64,000 bases of DNA from Mycolicibacterium goodii. Its GTDB lineage: Bacteria > Actinomycetota > Actinomycetes > Mycobacteriales > Mycobacteriaceae. Each line of letters opens with the position of its first letter. Positions within the stretch are counted from its first letter, which is position 1. This document shows positions 23,498-34,882 of this stretch, one piece after another. The position numbers and the translations under genes are program-made. The stretch spans positions 1,612,001 through 1,676,000 of the forward strand of contig NZ_CP012150.1 in assembly GCF_001187505.1 (NCBI RefSeq). Direction: 5' to 3'. The notes beneath the pieces are model-generated. The model worked only from the letters and a program-made list of their open reading frames with translations. It did not search any database and was not told the origin of the DNA.

Positions 23498-25873
23498 GTG
23501 GCCGGAAACAACAGCAATCGAAACAAGCGCGCAAAGAAGATCGCGACGCTTGGTGCCGCCACTGTCACGGCCACGGCGTTGACGGCAGGTATCGCTCCCA
23601 TCAGCGAAGCAAACGCGGCCGTGGTGGCACGGGAGGCGGCGCTTCAGGCGGACTTCCGGCCCTTCCCGCCGCCCGATCAGATCCCGGACCTCACCGGAGG
23701 GTCGGGGAGCGCGGGCTACGACCTGGCGCAGGAAATCGGGGCACAGTTCCTGACCGCGCTGGTGCAGAGCATCAGCCTCGAAGCGCTCGCGCAGGCGGCC
23801 GGCCTCGACCCGCAGTCCATCGCCACCGGCCTGGTGAACAACACGTTGGGCGACGCACTCGGTGGCGTCCTGGGGCAGGTGCCGATCGACCTCTCCGGCG
23901 TGCTGCAACCGTTGGTGGCGCAGGCGTTGACGCCGCTGTTGACCGCGATTGTGGGGGATCTGCCGATCCTCGACGGCCTCCCGCAAAACCTGGTGGACGC
24001 GGTCGTAGGCCTGGTTGTCTCCGACCTGGCCGGAAGCCTCCTCGACCCCGACGCGATCGACTCGATCGACTCGATCGACAATCTCGGTGCGCTACTGGAT
24101 GCGCTCGGTCTCGATCTGTCCAACCCACTCGACGCGTCCGGCGATCCGATCCCCGGACTGAACATCGTCACGACCGGATCACCGTTCACCTTGCTCAAAC
24201 TCTTCGGCGTGGATCTCGGGTGGGCGCCACCCTTCCCCAACTCGGTCGCCCAGGACATCAACAACACCGAGTACCTGAAGGTCGGGCTGACGGGCCTGCT
24301 GGACAACCTGGACGTCGAGCTCGACCCGATCAATCTGAGCGGCATCGGGGATCTGGGAATCCTCGACCCCAAACACATTCTGGGGAAGCTGCCCGACCTC
24401 GTCGCGCTCCGAATCCCCGTCGTCGTCGGCTTCCAACTGGGCGCGTTCGCGGCGGGCGCGGCGTACCAGCAGGTCGTGGACGACCTGCCGAATCAGCCGG
24501 GCGGCGCGAACTACACCGGCACGAATCCGCTTCTGGGAAGTTTCACGGTCCTGCCGATGGTGTTGATCGACAACCCCGGTCGCGCCAACGGAGGCCTGTT
24601 CGCCCGCGCCTACCCGCTGTTCCGCCTCATGGGTATCGACACCGTCACCCCGGACACGCAGGTGCAAAGCAGCACGAATGGCGATTCGGCGCTGAGCAAC
24701 ATCCAGCTCCTCGGCCTCACGGTGGGCGGCGCGAACCTGATCCCGATCAAAGTCGACGCCACGGCGGAGTATCTGCCGATGTCCGACTTCGCCGCCTGGC
24801 CGAATCCGTTCACGATGACGAACAACGTTGCGGCGGCGATGTTCCCGACGTACATCCTGCGCAACCAGAGCATTCCCGGCATCGTCACGGATCTGACCGG
24901 GGAAGTCGTCGGCCAGCTGCTGGAAGACGTCACCGATTACGTGGCGGACCCCGACGACGACGAGACGAAGGGCCCCAAGCTCAACATCTACTACACGTTG
25001 GATGCCAAGAGCCTGCCGTTGCTCGAGCCGACGTACCTCGCCGTCGACCTGATCAATCTGTTCACCGGCCTGAACCTCAACAATCCGATCGGCACGGCCC
25101 TCTCGCCGGCGCTGACCACGCTGGTGAATCTCGGCTACACCGACGTGCGCCGGGTCGAGACCGCCGACGGCGTCGAATATGTGCGCGACTTCGATGATTC
25201 CGATGTCCCGACCGCCTTCGGATCATTCCCCGAGGTCGACTGGGCGAAGGTGCCCGGCGATGTGGTCACCCAACTGGTGCGCGGGGTCCGGACGGCGATC
25301 GGCGACGGACTGGTCGATCAGGATCCGGTACCGAGCCCGCTCACCACACTTCTCGGCCTGCTCGGTCTGGATGACGCACTACCGTCGGGTGGCGAGATCC
25401 TCGATGTCGCCGCGCGGCAGCTCGAGCCGACCACGCAGTTCCAACCGCAGCAGGCCGCGGATGCGAAGGTCACCGGCCCGGACGCGACCGTCGTGAATCT
25501 GGCGTCGCCGCAAGAGGAAACGTCTTCGCAATCGACCGATCCCGTTGAGGCCGAGCCTGGTGAGAAGGCCGGTGGCGGGGTCAAGAAGGCCGCCGCGGAC
25601 ATCGATGGTGTGCGTGCCGAGATCGAGGCCACGGTGAAGAAGGCCAACGAGCGCGCCGAGGCGTCGGCGCAGAAGGCGCGGGAGCGTACGCAGAAGGCCG
25701 TCCAGGATGCTCAGGACCGGGTGAACAAGATCGCCGAGAACGGTCGCAAGCAGATCAAGGCCGTCGCCGATGGCATCGAGAAGGCCGTGAAGAAGGCGAC
25801 CACCAAGCCGGCCAAGAAGGCCGGGAGCGACGACAACGAGAAGGACGACAAGAAAGCCAAGGACGCCGCGTAG
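23498..25873 (+). CDS. Large secreted protein with Lys/Ala-rich coiled-coil tail
   Basis: 791 residues. A Sec-type signal peptide (NRNKRAKKIATLGAATVTATALTAGIAP) ends near ANA (residue ~40). Residues ~75-220 are rich in Leu/Gly/Asp amphipathic repeats (LVNNTLGDALGGVLGQVPIDL). Residues ~275-590 form a globular region resembling the PE-PPE/alpha-beta hydrolase-like domains of mycobacterial secreted proteins (GAFAAGAAYQQVVDDLPNQP, PNPFTMTNNVAAAMFPTYIL), without an obvious GxSxG. The last ~100 residues are Lys/Ala/Glu-rich helical repeats (KKANERAEASAQKARERTQK, then KKATTKPAKKAG), like the tails of HBHA or histone-like proteins. It has its own promoter region with a Crp-type site. Function unknown; possibly surface-attached. 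Confidence 0.72.
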   Translation: MAGNNSNRNKRAKKIATLGAATVTATALTAGIAPISEANAAVVAREAALQADFRPFPPPDQIPDLTGGSGSAGYDLAQEIGAQFLTALVQSISLEALAQAAGLDPQSIATGLVNNTLGDALGGVLGQVPIDLSGVLQPLVAQALTPLLTAIVGDLPILDGLPQNLVDAVVGLVVSDLAGSLLDPDAIDSIDSIDNLGALLDALGLDLSNPLDASGDPIPGLNIVTTGSPFTLLKLFGVDLGWAPPFPNSVAQDINNTEYLKVGLTGLLDNLDVELDPINLSGIGDLGILDPKHILGKLPDLVALRIPVVVGFQLGAFAAGAAYQQVVDDLPNQPGGANYTGTNPLLGSFTVLPMVLIDNPGRANGGLFARAYPLFRLMGIDTVTPDTQVQSSTNGDSALSNIQLLGLTVGGANLIPIKVDATAEYLPMSDFAAWPNPFTMTNNVAAAMFPTYILRNQSIPGIVTDLTGEVVGQLLEDVTDYVADPDDDETKGPKLNIYYTLDAKSLPLLEPTYLAVDLINLFTGLNLNNPIGTALSPALTTLVNLGYTDVRRVETADGVEYVRDFDDSDVPTAFGSFPEVDWAKVPGDVVTQLVRGVRTAIGDGLVDQDPVPSPLTTLLGLLGLDDALPSGGEILDVAARQLEPTTQFQPQQAADAKVTGPDATVVNLASPQEETSSQSTDPVEAEPGEKAGGGVKKAAADIDGVRAEIEATVKKANERAEASAQKARERTQKAVQDAQDRVNKIAENGRKQIKAVADGIEKAVKKATTKPAKKAGSDDNEKDDKKAKDAA

Positions 25874-25892
25874 CCGCCGACACCTTCGGATC

Positions 25893-26201
25893 TCAGGCGT
25901 GGTGCACGGACTCGACGGTGTACAGGTGCGGCTCGAAGCTCACCGCGATCTGCGCGCACTTGCCCATGTGTTCACCCGCGGTGGGATCGGCGAGCATCGC
26001 CTGGTAGGCCTCGACACTTTCCCACTGGGCGTAGTTGGTGACGCGCGTCCCGTCGACGCTCAGATGGATATTGGCCGAGATGAAACCCGGTACATGGCGC
26101 ATCACGTCCTCGGTCGCTCGGCTCAACAACTCGACGAGTTCTCGTGAGCGTTCCGGTTCGACCGTGAACACGTTGATCAGTGTCGCGATCGGTGCGTGCA
26201 C
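25893..26201 (-). CDS. ABM-domain (antibiotic biosynthesis monooxygenase-like) protein
   Basis: A 102-residue dimeric ferredoxin-like fold protein of the ABM/YgiN type. NVFTVEPERSRELVELLSRATEDVMRHVPGFISANIHLSVDGTRVTNYAQWESVEAYQAML is the full domain. Members include quinol monooxygenases and haem-degrading enzymes, but no residue here decides the chemistry. The start is GTG at 26201. Confidence 0.8.
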   Translation of the reverse strand: MHAPIATLINVFTVEPERSRELVELLSRATEDVMRHVPGFISANIHLSVDGTRVTNYAQWESVEAYQAMLADPTAGEHMGKCAQIAVSFEPHLYTVESVHHA

Positions 26202-26203
26202 TC

Positions 26204-26296
26204 ATGTTGCAGGGGCTTTCGTCGCCGGCGCAGAAGCAACTCGCACAGTCGCTGTTGCGTTGTGCCGAGAACCTCGAATCCTCGGCGGAGGGTTAG
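26204..26296 (+). other. Possible 30-codon gene remnant
   Basis: ATG at 26204 opens a frame ending TAG at 26294-26296. The product includes SSPAQKQLAQSLLRCAENLE, which reads like the C-terminal helix of a MarR-type regulator. It fills the gap between two minus-strand genes and has no clear ribosome-binding site. It may be a relic of a lost regulator or chance. Confidence 0.25.
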
Positions 26297-28443
26297 TTGC
26301 GGGCGAGGGCGCTGCGGGTGAGCTCACCGATGACCGGTGACATCAGCTGCGCGTACTCGGCGGTGATGTGGTTGTCGTCGCGGAACACCAGGGTGTTGCC
26401 GATGATGACCGGGCAGCGCTGATCGGTGCAGAAATACTCGCCGAGATCGGCGTACTGGCCACCACCCGCGCGTACAGCCGCGGCCTCGGCGGCAATACCG
26501 CTGTCGTTCAATGCGATCGACCGCTGTGGTGCGCAGGCCAGGGCGTCGTCCACGTGCGCGGAGACGCACGTCGGGACCGTGCCGAGCGGATCGGGGACCG
26601 GGCCGAGCACCAGCACCCGCGCGCCGGTGCCGCGCAGTTGCGCGACGAGTCGCGTCAAGCCGTCGAGCCAGGCCCCGTCGTAGCTGACGAAGCCGAAATC
26701 GGCGCCGTAGCGGCGCACCATGTCGAGCACGATCAACCCGGGGTGTTCCCGCTCGATGCGCTCGAGCACCGCGGCGCGCCATTGCTTGCACTCGGTGAAC
26801 TCGCGGCCCAGATAGGGGCTGACGATCGGCAGCCTCATCAACGGGCAGGTCACCTTGGCCATGGTCTCCAGACGCCAACCCTGCTGCTGGGCCACCGGTT
26901 CGAGCGCGGGCTGCCACATCGCCGCGTGGGAATCCCCGATGAGCGCCACCTTCACCGTCGAATCCGGCACCCCAGAGGCACATTCGGGTTGTGCGATGTC
27001 CTCCCACGACAACACGCACCCGTTGACGAACACCTCCGGCTTGCCGATCGCGTCCAGGCGCGGGTTCAGATTCGACGGCACCGCATGCGGGTACACCGAC
27101 TGCGCGACCGCGTCGCGCAACTGCTCGGACGGGGTGGGGGCCCGCGGTGAGGGCGGGTCGACGATCGCGGCGGCGGGCACCGCCTCACCGGATCCGGTGG
27201 GCACCGGCCGCAGGGCCAGCAGCGCCAACCCGGCGCACACCGCGACGCCGGTCGCGGTCGCGCCGACGGCCAGGCTGCGCCAGGCCGACGAGCGCAGCGC
27301 CGCGGCGAACCGGGCGGGATTCTCGACCAGGTGCAAGGTCAGGATCGCCAAGCCGAGCGACATCAGGACCATCGCCAACCGCCCGGCCAGTCCCAGGTCC
27401 GCACCGATCAGCGCGGGCGCCAACAGCAGCGCCGGCCAGTGCCACAGGTACCACGAGTACGACACGCGACCGAGGGCCCGCAGCACCGGCTTCGACAGCA
27501 GCCGCCCGACACCCAGATCCGGTGTCGCGCAGCCGGCCCCGATCACCAGAGCGGTGCCCAGCACCGGCAGCAGCGCCGCGGTGCCGGGATAGGGCGTCGC
27601 CGCACCGATCTGGTTGCACGTGGCGAGGATCAACACCAGGCCGCCCCAGCCGACGACCGCGGCGCACACCGGGGGAAGCCTGCGCCACCGGGTGGCGGTC
27701 AAGGCGATCAGACCGCCGATCGCCAACTCCCAGGCGCGCGTCGGCAGGGAGAAGAACGCCCACGCCGGCAGCGTCCTGGTCCACACCAGCGACAGCGCCA
27801 GCGAGCCGGCCGCCAGGGCCGCGAGCACCAGGAAATAGGGGAGCGGCGAGGCGGTGCTGCGGCCGCCGCCTGCCGATCGGTGGCGCAACCACCAGGCGAC
27901 ACCGAGGATGAGCGCAGGCCACACCAGATAGAACTGCTCTTCGACACCCAGCGACCAGTAGTGCTGCAGCGGTGACGGTGGTGTGTCGGCGGCCAGGTAG
28001 TCGGTGCCCTCGACCGCGAACCGGAAGTTGCCCAGGTAGAGCGCGCCGGCAATGGCGTCACCCAGGACGTTTCGGGCCTGCAGCGGCGGAAGCAGCACGG
28101 CCGCGGCGACCGACGTCGCCACCAGCACCACCGCGGCGGCGGGCAGTAGTCGTCGGGCCCGCGCCGCGTAGAAGGACGCCAGACCGACCGTGCCGGTGCG
28201 GGCGGTTTCGCCGACGAGCAGACCGGTGATCAGGAAGCCCGACACCACGAAGAACACGTCGACGCCGACGAAGCCGCCGCGTAATCCGGGCAGGCCCGCG
28301 TGGTAGAGCACCACCGCAAGCACGGCGACCGCGCGCAGACCCTCGATGTCCGGGCGGAACTGCGTGTTGGACAGACTCTTTCGTCCGCTCGCGGACGGTA
28401 CGCGTCGGGTCGGGCCTTTCGAAGCTGCGGTCACTCTGTTCAC
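26293..28443 (-). CDS. OafA/YrhL-type membrane acyltransferase with SGNH domain
   Basis: A 716-residue two-domain enzyme. The N-terminal acyltransferase-3 domain has ~10-11 membrane helices (FRPDIEGLRAVAVLAVVLYHAG with catalytic His; FFVVSGFLITGLLVGE). A C-terminal extracytoplasmic SGNH domain follows, with VALIGDSHAAMW near its start and a C-terminal DxxH-like FRDDNHITAEY. Such proteins move acyl groups from the cytoplasm to cell-envelope polysaccharide, peptidoglycan or glycolipid. GTG 28443 is chosen (GTG 28434 is possible); the open frame runs further upstream but the extra residues overlap the divergent RNase gene. Confidence 0.9.
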   Translation of the reverse strand: MNRVTAASKGPTRRVPSASGRKSLSNTQFRPDIEGLRAVAVLAVVLYHAGLPGLRGGFVGVDVFFVVSGFLITGLLVGETARTGTVGLASFYAARARRLLPAAAVVLVATSVAAAVLLPPLQARNVLGDAIAGALYLGNFRFAVEGTDYLAADTPPSPLQHYWSLGVEEQFYLVWPALILGVAWWLRHRSAGGGRSTASPLPYFLVLAALAAGSLALSLVWTRTLPAWAFFSLPTRAWELAIGGLIALTATRWRRLPPVCAAVVGWGGLVLILATCNQIGAATPYPGTAALLPVLGTALVIGAGCATPDLGVGRLLSKPVLRALGRVSYSWYLWHWPALLLAPALIGADLGLAGRLAMVLMSLGLAILTLHLVENPARFAAALRSSAWRSLAVGATATGVAVCAGLALLALRPVPTGSGEAVPAAAIVDPPSPRAPTPSEQLRDAVAQSVYPHAVPSNLNPRLDAIGKPEVFVNGCVLSWEDIAQPECASGVPDSTVKVALIGDSHAAMWQPALEPVAQQQGWRLETMAKVTCPLMRLPIVSPYLGREFTECKQWRAAVLERIEREHPGLIVLDMVRRYGADFGFVSYDGAWLDGLTRLVAQLRGTGARVLVLGPVPDPLGTVPTCVSAHVDDALACAPQRSIALNDSGIAAEAAAVRAGGGQYADLGEYFCTDQRCPVIIGNTLVFRDDNHITAEYAQLMSPVIGELTRSALARN

Positions 28444-28506
28444 TCGGGTAACGATCGTCCCACGAGAACCCGCGCTAACCCGGGATTTGTTGCTAGCGTC
28501 GTGCCG

Positions 28507-28893
28507 ATGCGACGCAGGTGGTGGACGCGCGCTCCGATGGCGCTGGTGTTCGCGCTCCTGGTGGGGTGCACGTCCACCGCGCCTCCGCAGGCGGGCGACG
28601 GTACGTGCAGCCTGCAGAGCCTGCCGCCCGAGGTCGCCGACACCGTCGACCTCATCGAGTCCGGCGGGCCGTTTCCGTATCCACGCAACGACGGCGTCGT
28701 CTTCGGGAACTTCGAGGGACTGTTGCCCGAGCACGAGCGCGGGTATTACCACGAGTACACGGTCCCGACGCCCGGGCTCGCTCACCGCGGCGCCCGACGG
28801 ATCGTGACGGGTGGGACGCCGCTCGACGACCCGCCCGAGATGTACTACACCGACGACCACTACGAGTCGTTCTGTCTGATCGGAGGCATGTGA
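28507..28893 (+). CDS. Guanyl-specific ribonuclease (RNase Sa-like) lipoprotein
   Basis: 128 residues: a lipoprotein signal peptide with lipobox LVGC (Cys21) then an RNase Sa/T1-type domain. PPEVADTVDLIESGGPFPYP, GVVFGNFEGLLP, GYYHEYTVPTPG, RGARRIVTGG and DDHYESFCLI follow Streptomyces RNase Sa along its whole length. The catalytic Glu83 (in YHEYT), Arg97/98 and His118 are all present, as is the disulfide pair Cys34-Cys123. It would cleave RNA after G outside the membrane. The stop overlaps the barstar start (GTGA), giving a nuclease-inhibitor pair. Confidence 0.92.
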   Translation: MRRRWWTRAPMALVFALLVGCTSTAPPQAGDGTCSLQSLPPEVADTVDLIESGGPFPYPRNDGVVFGNFEGLLPEHERGYYHEYTVPTPGLAHRGARRIVTGGTPLDDPPEMYYTDDHYESFCLIGGM

Positions 28894-29168
28894 AGACGTA
28901 TCGGATCGACGGATCGGCAGTGCACTCGAAAGCGGACTTCTTCACCGAGATCGGCCGTGCGGTCAACGGCGACGGCGGCTACTTCGGTTCGAACCTCGAC
29001 GCGCTCGCGGACTGCCTGCGCGGAGGGTTCGGCACCCCAGAGGACGGCAAGTTCCGGTTCGTGATGACCTCGTACAAACAGGTGAAAGACGCAGTGGGGG
29101 AAGATGTTTGGAGAACCCTGCTGACGATCTTCACCAGCGGGGGCGTCGATCTCTGGTTGCGTGCCTGA
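28890..29168 (+). CDS. Barstar-family ribonuclease inhibitor
   Basis: 92 residues starting at GTG 28890, overlapping the RNase stop codon. KTYRIDGSAVHSKADFFTEIGRAV plus GYFGSNLDALADCLRGGFG is the barstar fold signature, with the acidic helix that plugs the RNase active site. It has no signal peptide, so it stays in the cytoplasm and protects against enzyme that fails to be exported or is imported from neighbours. Confidence 0.92.
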   Translation: MKTYRIDGSAVHSKADFFTEIGRAVNGDGGYFGSNLDALADCLRGGFGTPEDGKFRFVMTSYKQVKDAVGEDVWRTLLTIFTSGGVDLWLRA

Positions 29169-29170
29169 GC

Positions 29171-30250
29171 TCAGTTGAACGCGAGCCAGCTGGGCAGCGC
29201 ACGCTCGCGTGAATCGCACAGCACCTGACGCGTATCGCAGTTGCCGCGCGGAGAGCCTGCGCCGCTCCACATTCCGCCGGTGTCGCGGCGCAGCACGATC
29301 GCCGACGAGCCGCCGCCGTCGAGCAGCACGGCGTGCTCGGCGCCCAGACCGCGGAAGAGGTCCTGCATGTTGTCGGGGGTGTAGCTGCCGCCCTGGAAGA
29401 CGAAGAGCTGGTCGGCGGCGCGGTTGTACCCCAGCGCGGTGCGGGCGGCGCTCGGTCCGCCGTCGTTGAGTTGGCCGGTGTCACCCGGTGCGAGCAGTCC
29501 GATCCCGGCGACCGCGACGAACCGCGTGCCGCTGTCGACCAGCCGTTGGATCTCCGGCGACGCGGCGTCATAGTCGTTGGGGCCCTTGGGCATGATGACG
29601 TACGGGGCGCCACCGACCGGAAGGATCATCGTGGCCAGTGCCGACCAGTGCTCGTTGCCGCCGGACAGGCCCTGCTTACCCGCGTAGGCCAGGGTCCCGG
29701 TGACGGCCTGGTTGGCGCGGCCCCCACCGCGCGTGTTGTCGACGTAGGCACCCAGCGGTGAACTGCACTTGGTGTCGCGCCATGAACCGCCCTTCTGCGG
29801 CCGGACGTCGAAGAAGTTCGCGTTGACCGCAATGGTGGGCTGCCCCAGCACATACCATGCGTTCAGCGGCGCATAGGTTTCCGATGCCTGCCACAGACCT
29901 TCGTTGGTGCGCGCGCCGGGGGTCCGCTCACACCGCGACTGATAACCCTGATGGGTGTCGACCAGCAGGCGCGGGCTCAGCCGCGTCGACGCGTTCTTGA
30001 TGATCATCAGGTGACCACCGTTGTTCAGCGTGTAGGCGCGGCCGTCGGCGGCGAGGAACGGTGCGGCGAACTGACCGCCGAAGTTGTACACCAGGTACGA
30101 GCCCTTGGTGTTGGCGATCGCACCGATCAGCAGCGCTCTGGGGTCCTCGGCCGTGGCGGTCGGGGACCCACCCGCACCCAGCACAGCACACAACGCGAAC
30201 GTTGCGGCACCCGCCGTGACGCGTCGGAGCAGTTTTGCCAGTCGAGGCAC
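29171..30250 (-). CDS. Secreted phosphodiester glycosidase (NAGPA/DUF2233) family protein
   Basis: 359 residues with a Sec signal peptide (LLRRVTAGAATFALCAVLGAGG, cleavage near ATA-ED). The NAGPA-type domain is shown by PTIAVNANFFDVRPQKGGSW, AALGYNRAADQLFVFQGG-like TALGYN, and the C-terminal HAVLLDGGGSSAIVL. Family members hydrolyse sugar-1-phosphate diesters, and in bacteria probably act on cell-wall sugar phosphates. It converges with the barstar gene with two bases between stops. Confidence 0.85.
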   Translation of the reverse strand: MPRLAKLLRRVTAGAATFALCAVLGAGGSPTATAEDPRALLIGAIANTKGSYLVYNFGGQFAAPFLAADGRAYTLNNGGHLMIIKNASTRLSPRLLVDTHQGYQSRCERTPGARTNEGLWQASETYAPLNAWYVLGQPTIAVNANFFDVRPQKGGSWRDTKCSSPLGAYVDNTRGGGRANQAVTGTLAYAGKQGLSGGNEHWSALATMILPVGGAPYVIMPKGPNDYDAASPEIQRLVDSGTRFVAVAGIGLLAPGDTGQLNDGGPSAARTALGYNRAADQLFVFQGGSYTPDNMQDLFRGLGAEHAVLLDGGGSSAIVLRRDTGGMWSGAGSPRGNCDTRQVLCDSRERALPSWLAFN

Positions 30251-30353
30251 GAAACAACAATAGCCACACTGGTCACGCTGTCAACATGCGTAACGACCAG
30301 GTCACGGTTCGGTCGCGGGTCGGTGCAGGCTTCGCCGAAAACCCGAAATCGAG

Positions 30354-32716
<2,363 letters not shown>

Positions 32717-32717
<1 letters not shown>

Positions 32718-33136
32718 CAGTGTGCGCGCTCCTGGATACGGATCATCGTGCCCGCGGGATCGCGTACCGCGCAGTCGCGGACACCATAGGGTTGGTCGGT
32801 CGGTTCCTGCACGATCTCGGCCGTGGTGGCCTGAATTCTCTCGAATGCGGCGTCGACATCGGCGGTGGCCAGGACGATGCTGGCGAACGTGCCCTTCGCC
32901 ATCATCTCGGCGATCATCTTCCCCTCCTTCTGCGTGATCGCCGGATCGGCCGCGGGGGGATACAGCACGATCGAGGTGCCCGGCTGATCCGGCGGACCGA
33001 CGGTGATCCACCGCATGGTGCCGTGGCCGACATCGAGGCGGACCTCGAAGCCAAGGACGTCGCGGTAGAACCGCAGCGACGCCTCCGGGTCCTCATGCGG
33101 CACGAACGTGTTGTAGATGGTGAGGTCGTTGGTCAT
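32717..33136 (-). CDS. VOC-superfamily (glyoxalase/bleomycin-resistance fold) protein
   Basis: 139 residues: IYNTFVPHEDPEASLRFYRDVLGFEVRLDVGHG at the start and QPYGVRDCAVRDPAGTMIRIQE at the end are the paired beta-alpha-beta modules of the VOC fold. Members bind or detoxify small molecules, including drug-binding resistance proteins. ATG 33136 is chosen. It lies 5 bp after the AraC gene and overlaps the UvrA-like gene. Confidence 0.87.
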
Positions 33137-33141
33137 GGATC

Positions 33142-33588
<447 letters not shown>

Positions 33589-33598
33589 GGAGCCGATG

Positions 33599-34882
33599 TT
33601 ACGGCGGCGGGGCAAGCCGGTACACGGCTCCGGCGAAGTCGTCGGTGATGTACACCGCGTTGTCAGAGCCCCCGTCGGGTCCCGCGACCGCGGCCACCGG
33701 CCGGCCCCAGCGCTGCCCGTCGTCGTCCTGGAATCCGCCGACGAGGGTCTGCTGCGGGCCCAAAGTGCCGTCGCGCCAAGCGAAGAACGACACCTCGGGG
33801 GCACGCGGCGCGTCGCGGTTCCACGACCCGTGCACACCGACCAGCGCACCCGACCCGAACGGTTGCGGGAGCTCGGCGAAACTCATCCCCAGTGGCGCGG
33901 AGTGTGCACCGAGGGTTTGCTCGATGGGAGGCAATGCGGCACAGTCCATCTCGGCACCGTCGCGGTTGGTCTGCATGTCCCGGATCAGCTTCGCCGGCGG
34001 CGGGCCGTCGGGATTGCAGTACGGCCAACCCAGTTCGCGGCCTGGTGTCAGGCGCGCGACCGACTCGGGCGGATGGTCGTCGACGTAGGACTGGACCACG
34101 CGTCCGTCGGGATCGGCGACGTTGTCCCGGTTGTTGACCGCGGTCCACAACGACCCGTCCGGTGCGAACGCCAACCCGGTCCCGTTGCGCACACCGGTCG
34201 CGAAGGGTTCGGCAGGTCCACCGCCTGGCGGCACCCGCATGATGGTCGCGCGCGGCGGGTCGGCCGTGCGGTCCTCGGCCGAGATGTTGCCCGTCGAGCC
34301 GATCGAGAAGTACACGGCGCCATCGTCTCCGGCCACAACACTCTTGAGCGCGTGCGCATAGGCGCCGCGCAGGTCGGGGCTCTTGGCGTCGGGGAGGTTG
34401 TCGGCGATCGTCCGGCGGTTCACCGCCGCGCCGTCGGCGTAGTCGTAGGCATCGATCTGATCGCTCTCGGCCACATACAGCGTCGACCCGGCGAAGAACA
34501 GCCCGTGCGGTTGGTCGAGCCCGTCGAGCAGGGTGCTCTGTGCGGGAAGCACTTTGAGCACCTGCCCGGTGCTGGGGACCGAGATCAGCAGGGCGCCGTC
34601 GGGCGCCCATGCGGCCATCCGGGCCTTCGGTACCCGGGCCACGACACTCAACGTCCACCCGGCGGGCACCAGGGCCTGCCGCGGCCGGTCGAGCGGTGCG
34701 GCGTCGAGGCCCGCGGGCACCTCGAGCGTCACCGGGGTCAGCGCCGCCGCGTCGGGCGGGCGTTGCGCGGTGGTTTCCGGCGACGGGGCAGGTGGCGCGG
34801 GATCCTGCGGTTCGGTACCGCATCCGGCCGCTACGACGGATGCGGTGAGAACGAGCGCGCTAATCCCCCGCCAGGCTCGCAT
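33599..34882 (-). CDS. PQQ-dependent sugar dehydrogenase-like lipoprotein
   Basis: 427 residues. A lipoprotein signal peptide (RGISALVLTASVVAAGC, lipobox VAAGC) and a Pro-rich linker precede a six-bladed beta-propeller of the glucose/sorbosone dehydrogenase family: YFSIGSTGNISAEDR, GVRNGTGLAFAPDGSLWTAVNNRDN, GALVGVHGSWNRD, VYITDDFAGAVYRL. Members use PQQ and calcium to oxidise sugars outside the cell. Whether PQQ is bound here is not decided. The start overlaps the pirin gene by 23 bp, suggesting a two-gene operon. Confidence 0.85.
   Translation of the reverse strand: MRAWRGISALVLTASVVAAGCGTEPQDPAPPAPSPETTAQRPPDAAALTPVTLEVPAGLDAAPLDRPRQALVPAGWTLSVVARVPKARMAAWAPDGALLISVPSTGQVLKVLPAQSTLLDGLDQPHGLFFAGSTLYVAESDQIDAYDYADGAAVNRRTIADNLPDAKSPDLRGAYAHALKSVVAGDDGAVYFSIGSTGNISAEDRTADPPRATIMRVPPGGGPAEPFATGVRNGTGLAFAPDGSLWTAVNNRDNVADPDGRVVQSYVDDHPPESVARLTPGRELGWPYCNPDGPPPAKLIRDMQTNRDGAEMDCAALPPIEQTLGAHSAPLGMSFAELPQPFGSGALVGVHGSWNRDAPRAPEVSFFAWRDGTLGPQQTLVGGFQDDDGQRWGRPVAAVAGPDGGSDNAVYITDDFAGAVYRLAPPP

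Noticed and set aside
28443-28860. N-terminal extension of the acyltransferase up to 28860
   Set aside because: The extra residues are antisense to the RNase Sa-like gene and low in hydrophobic content; homology begins just after 28443.
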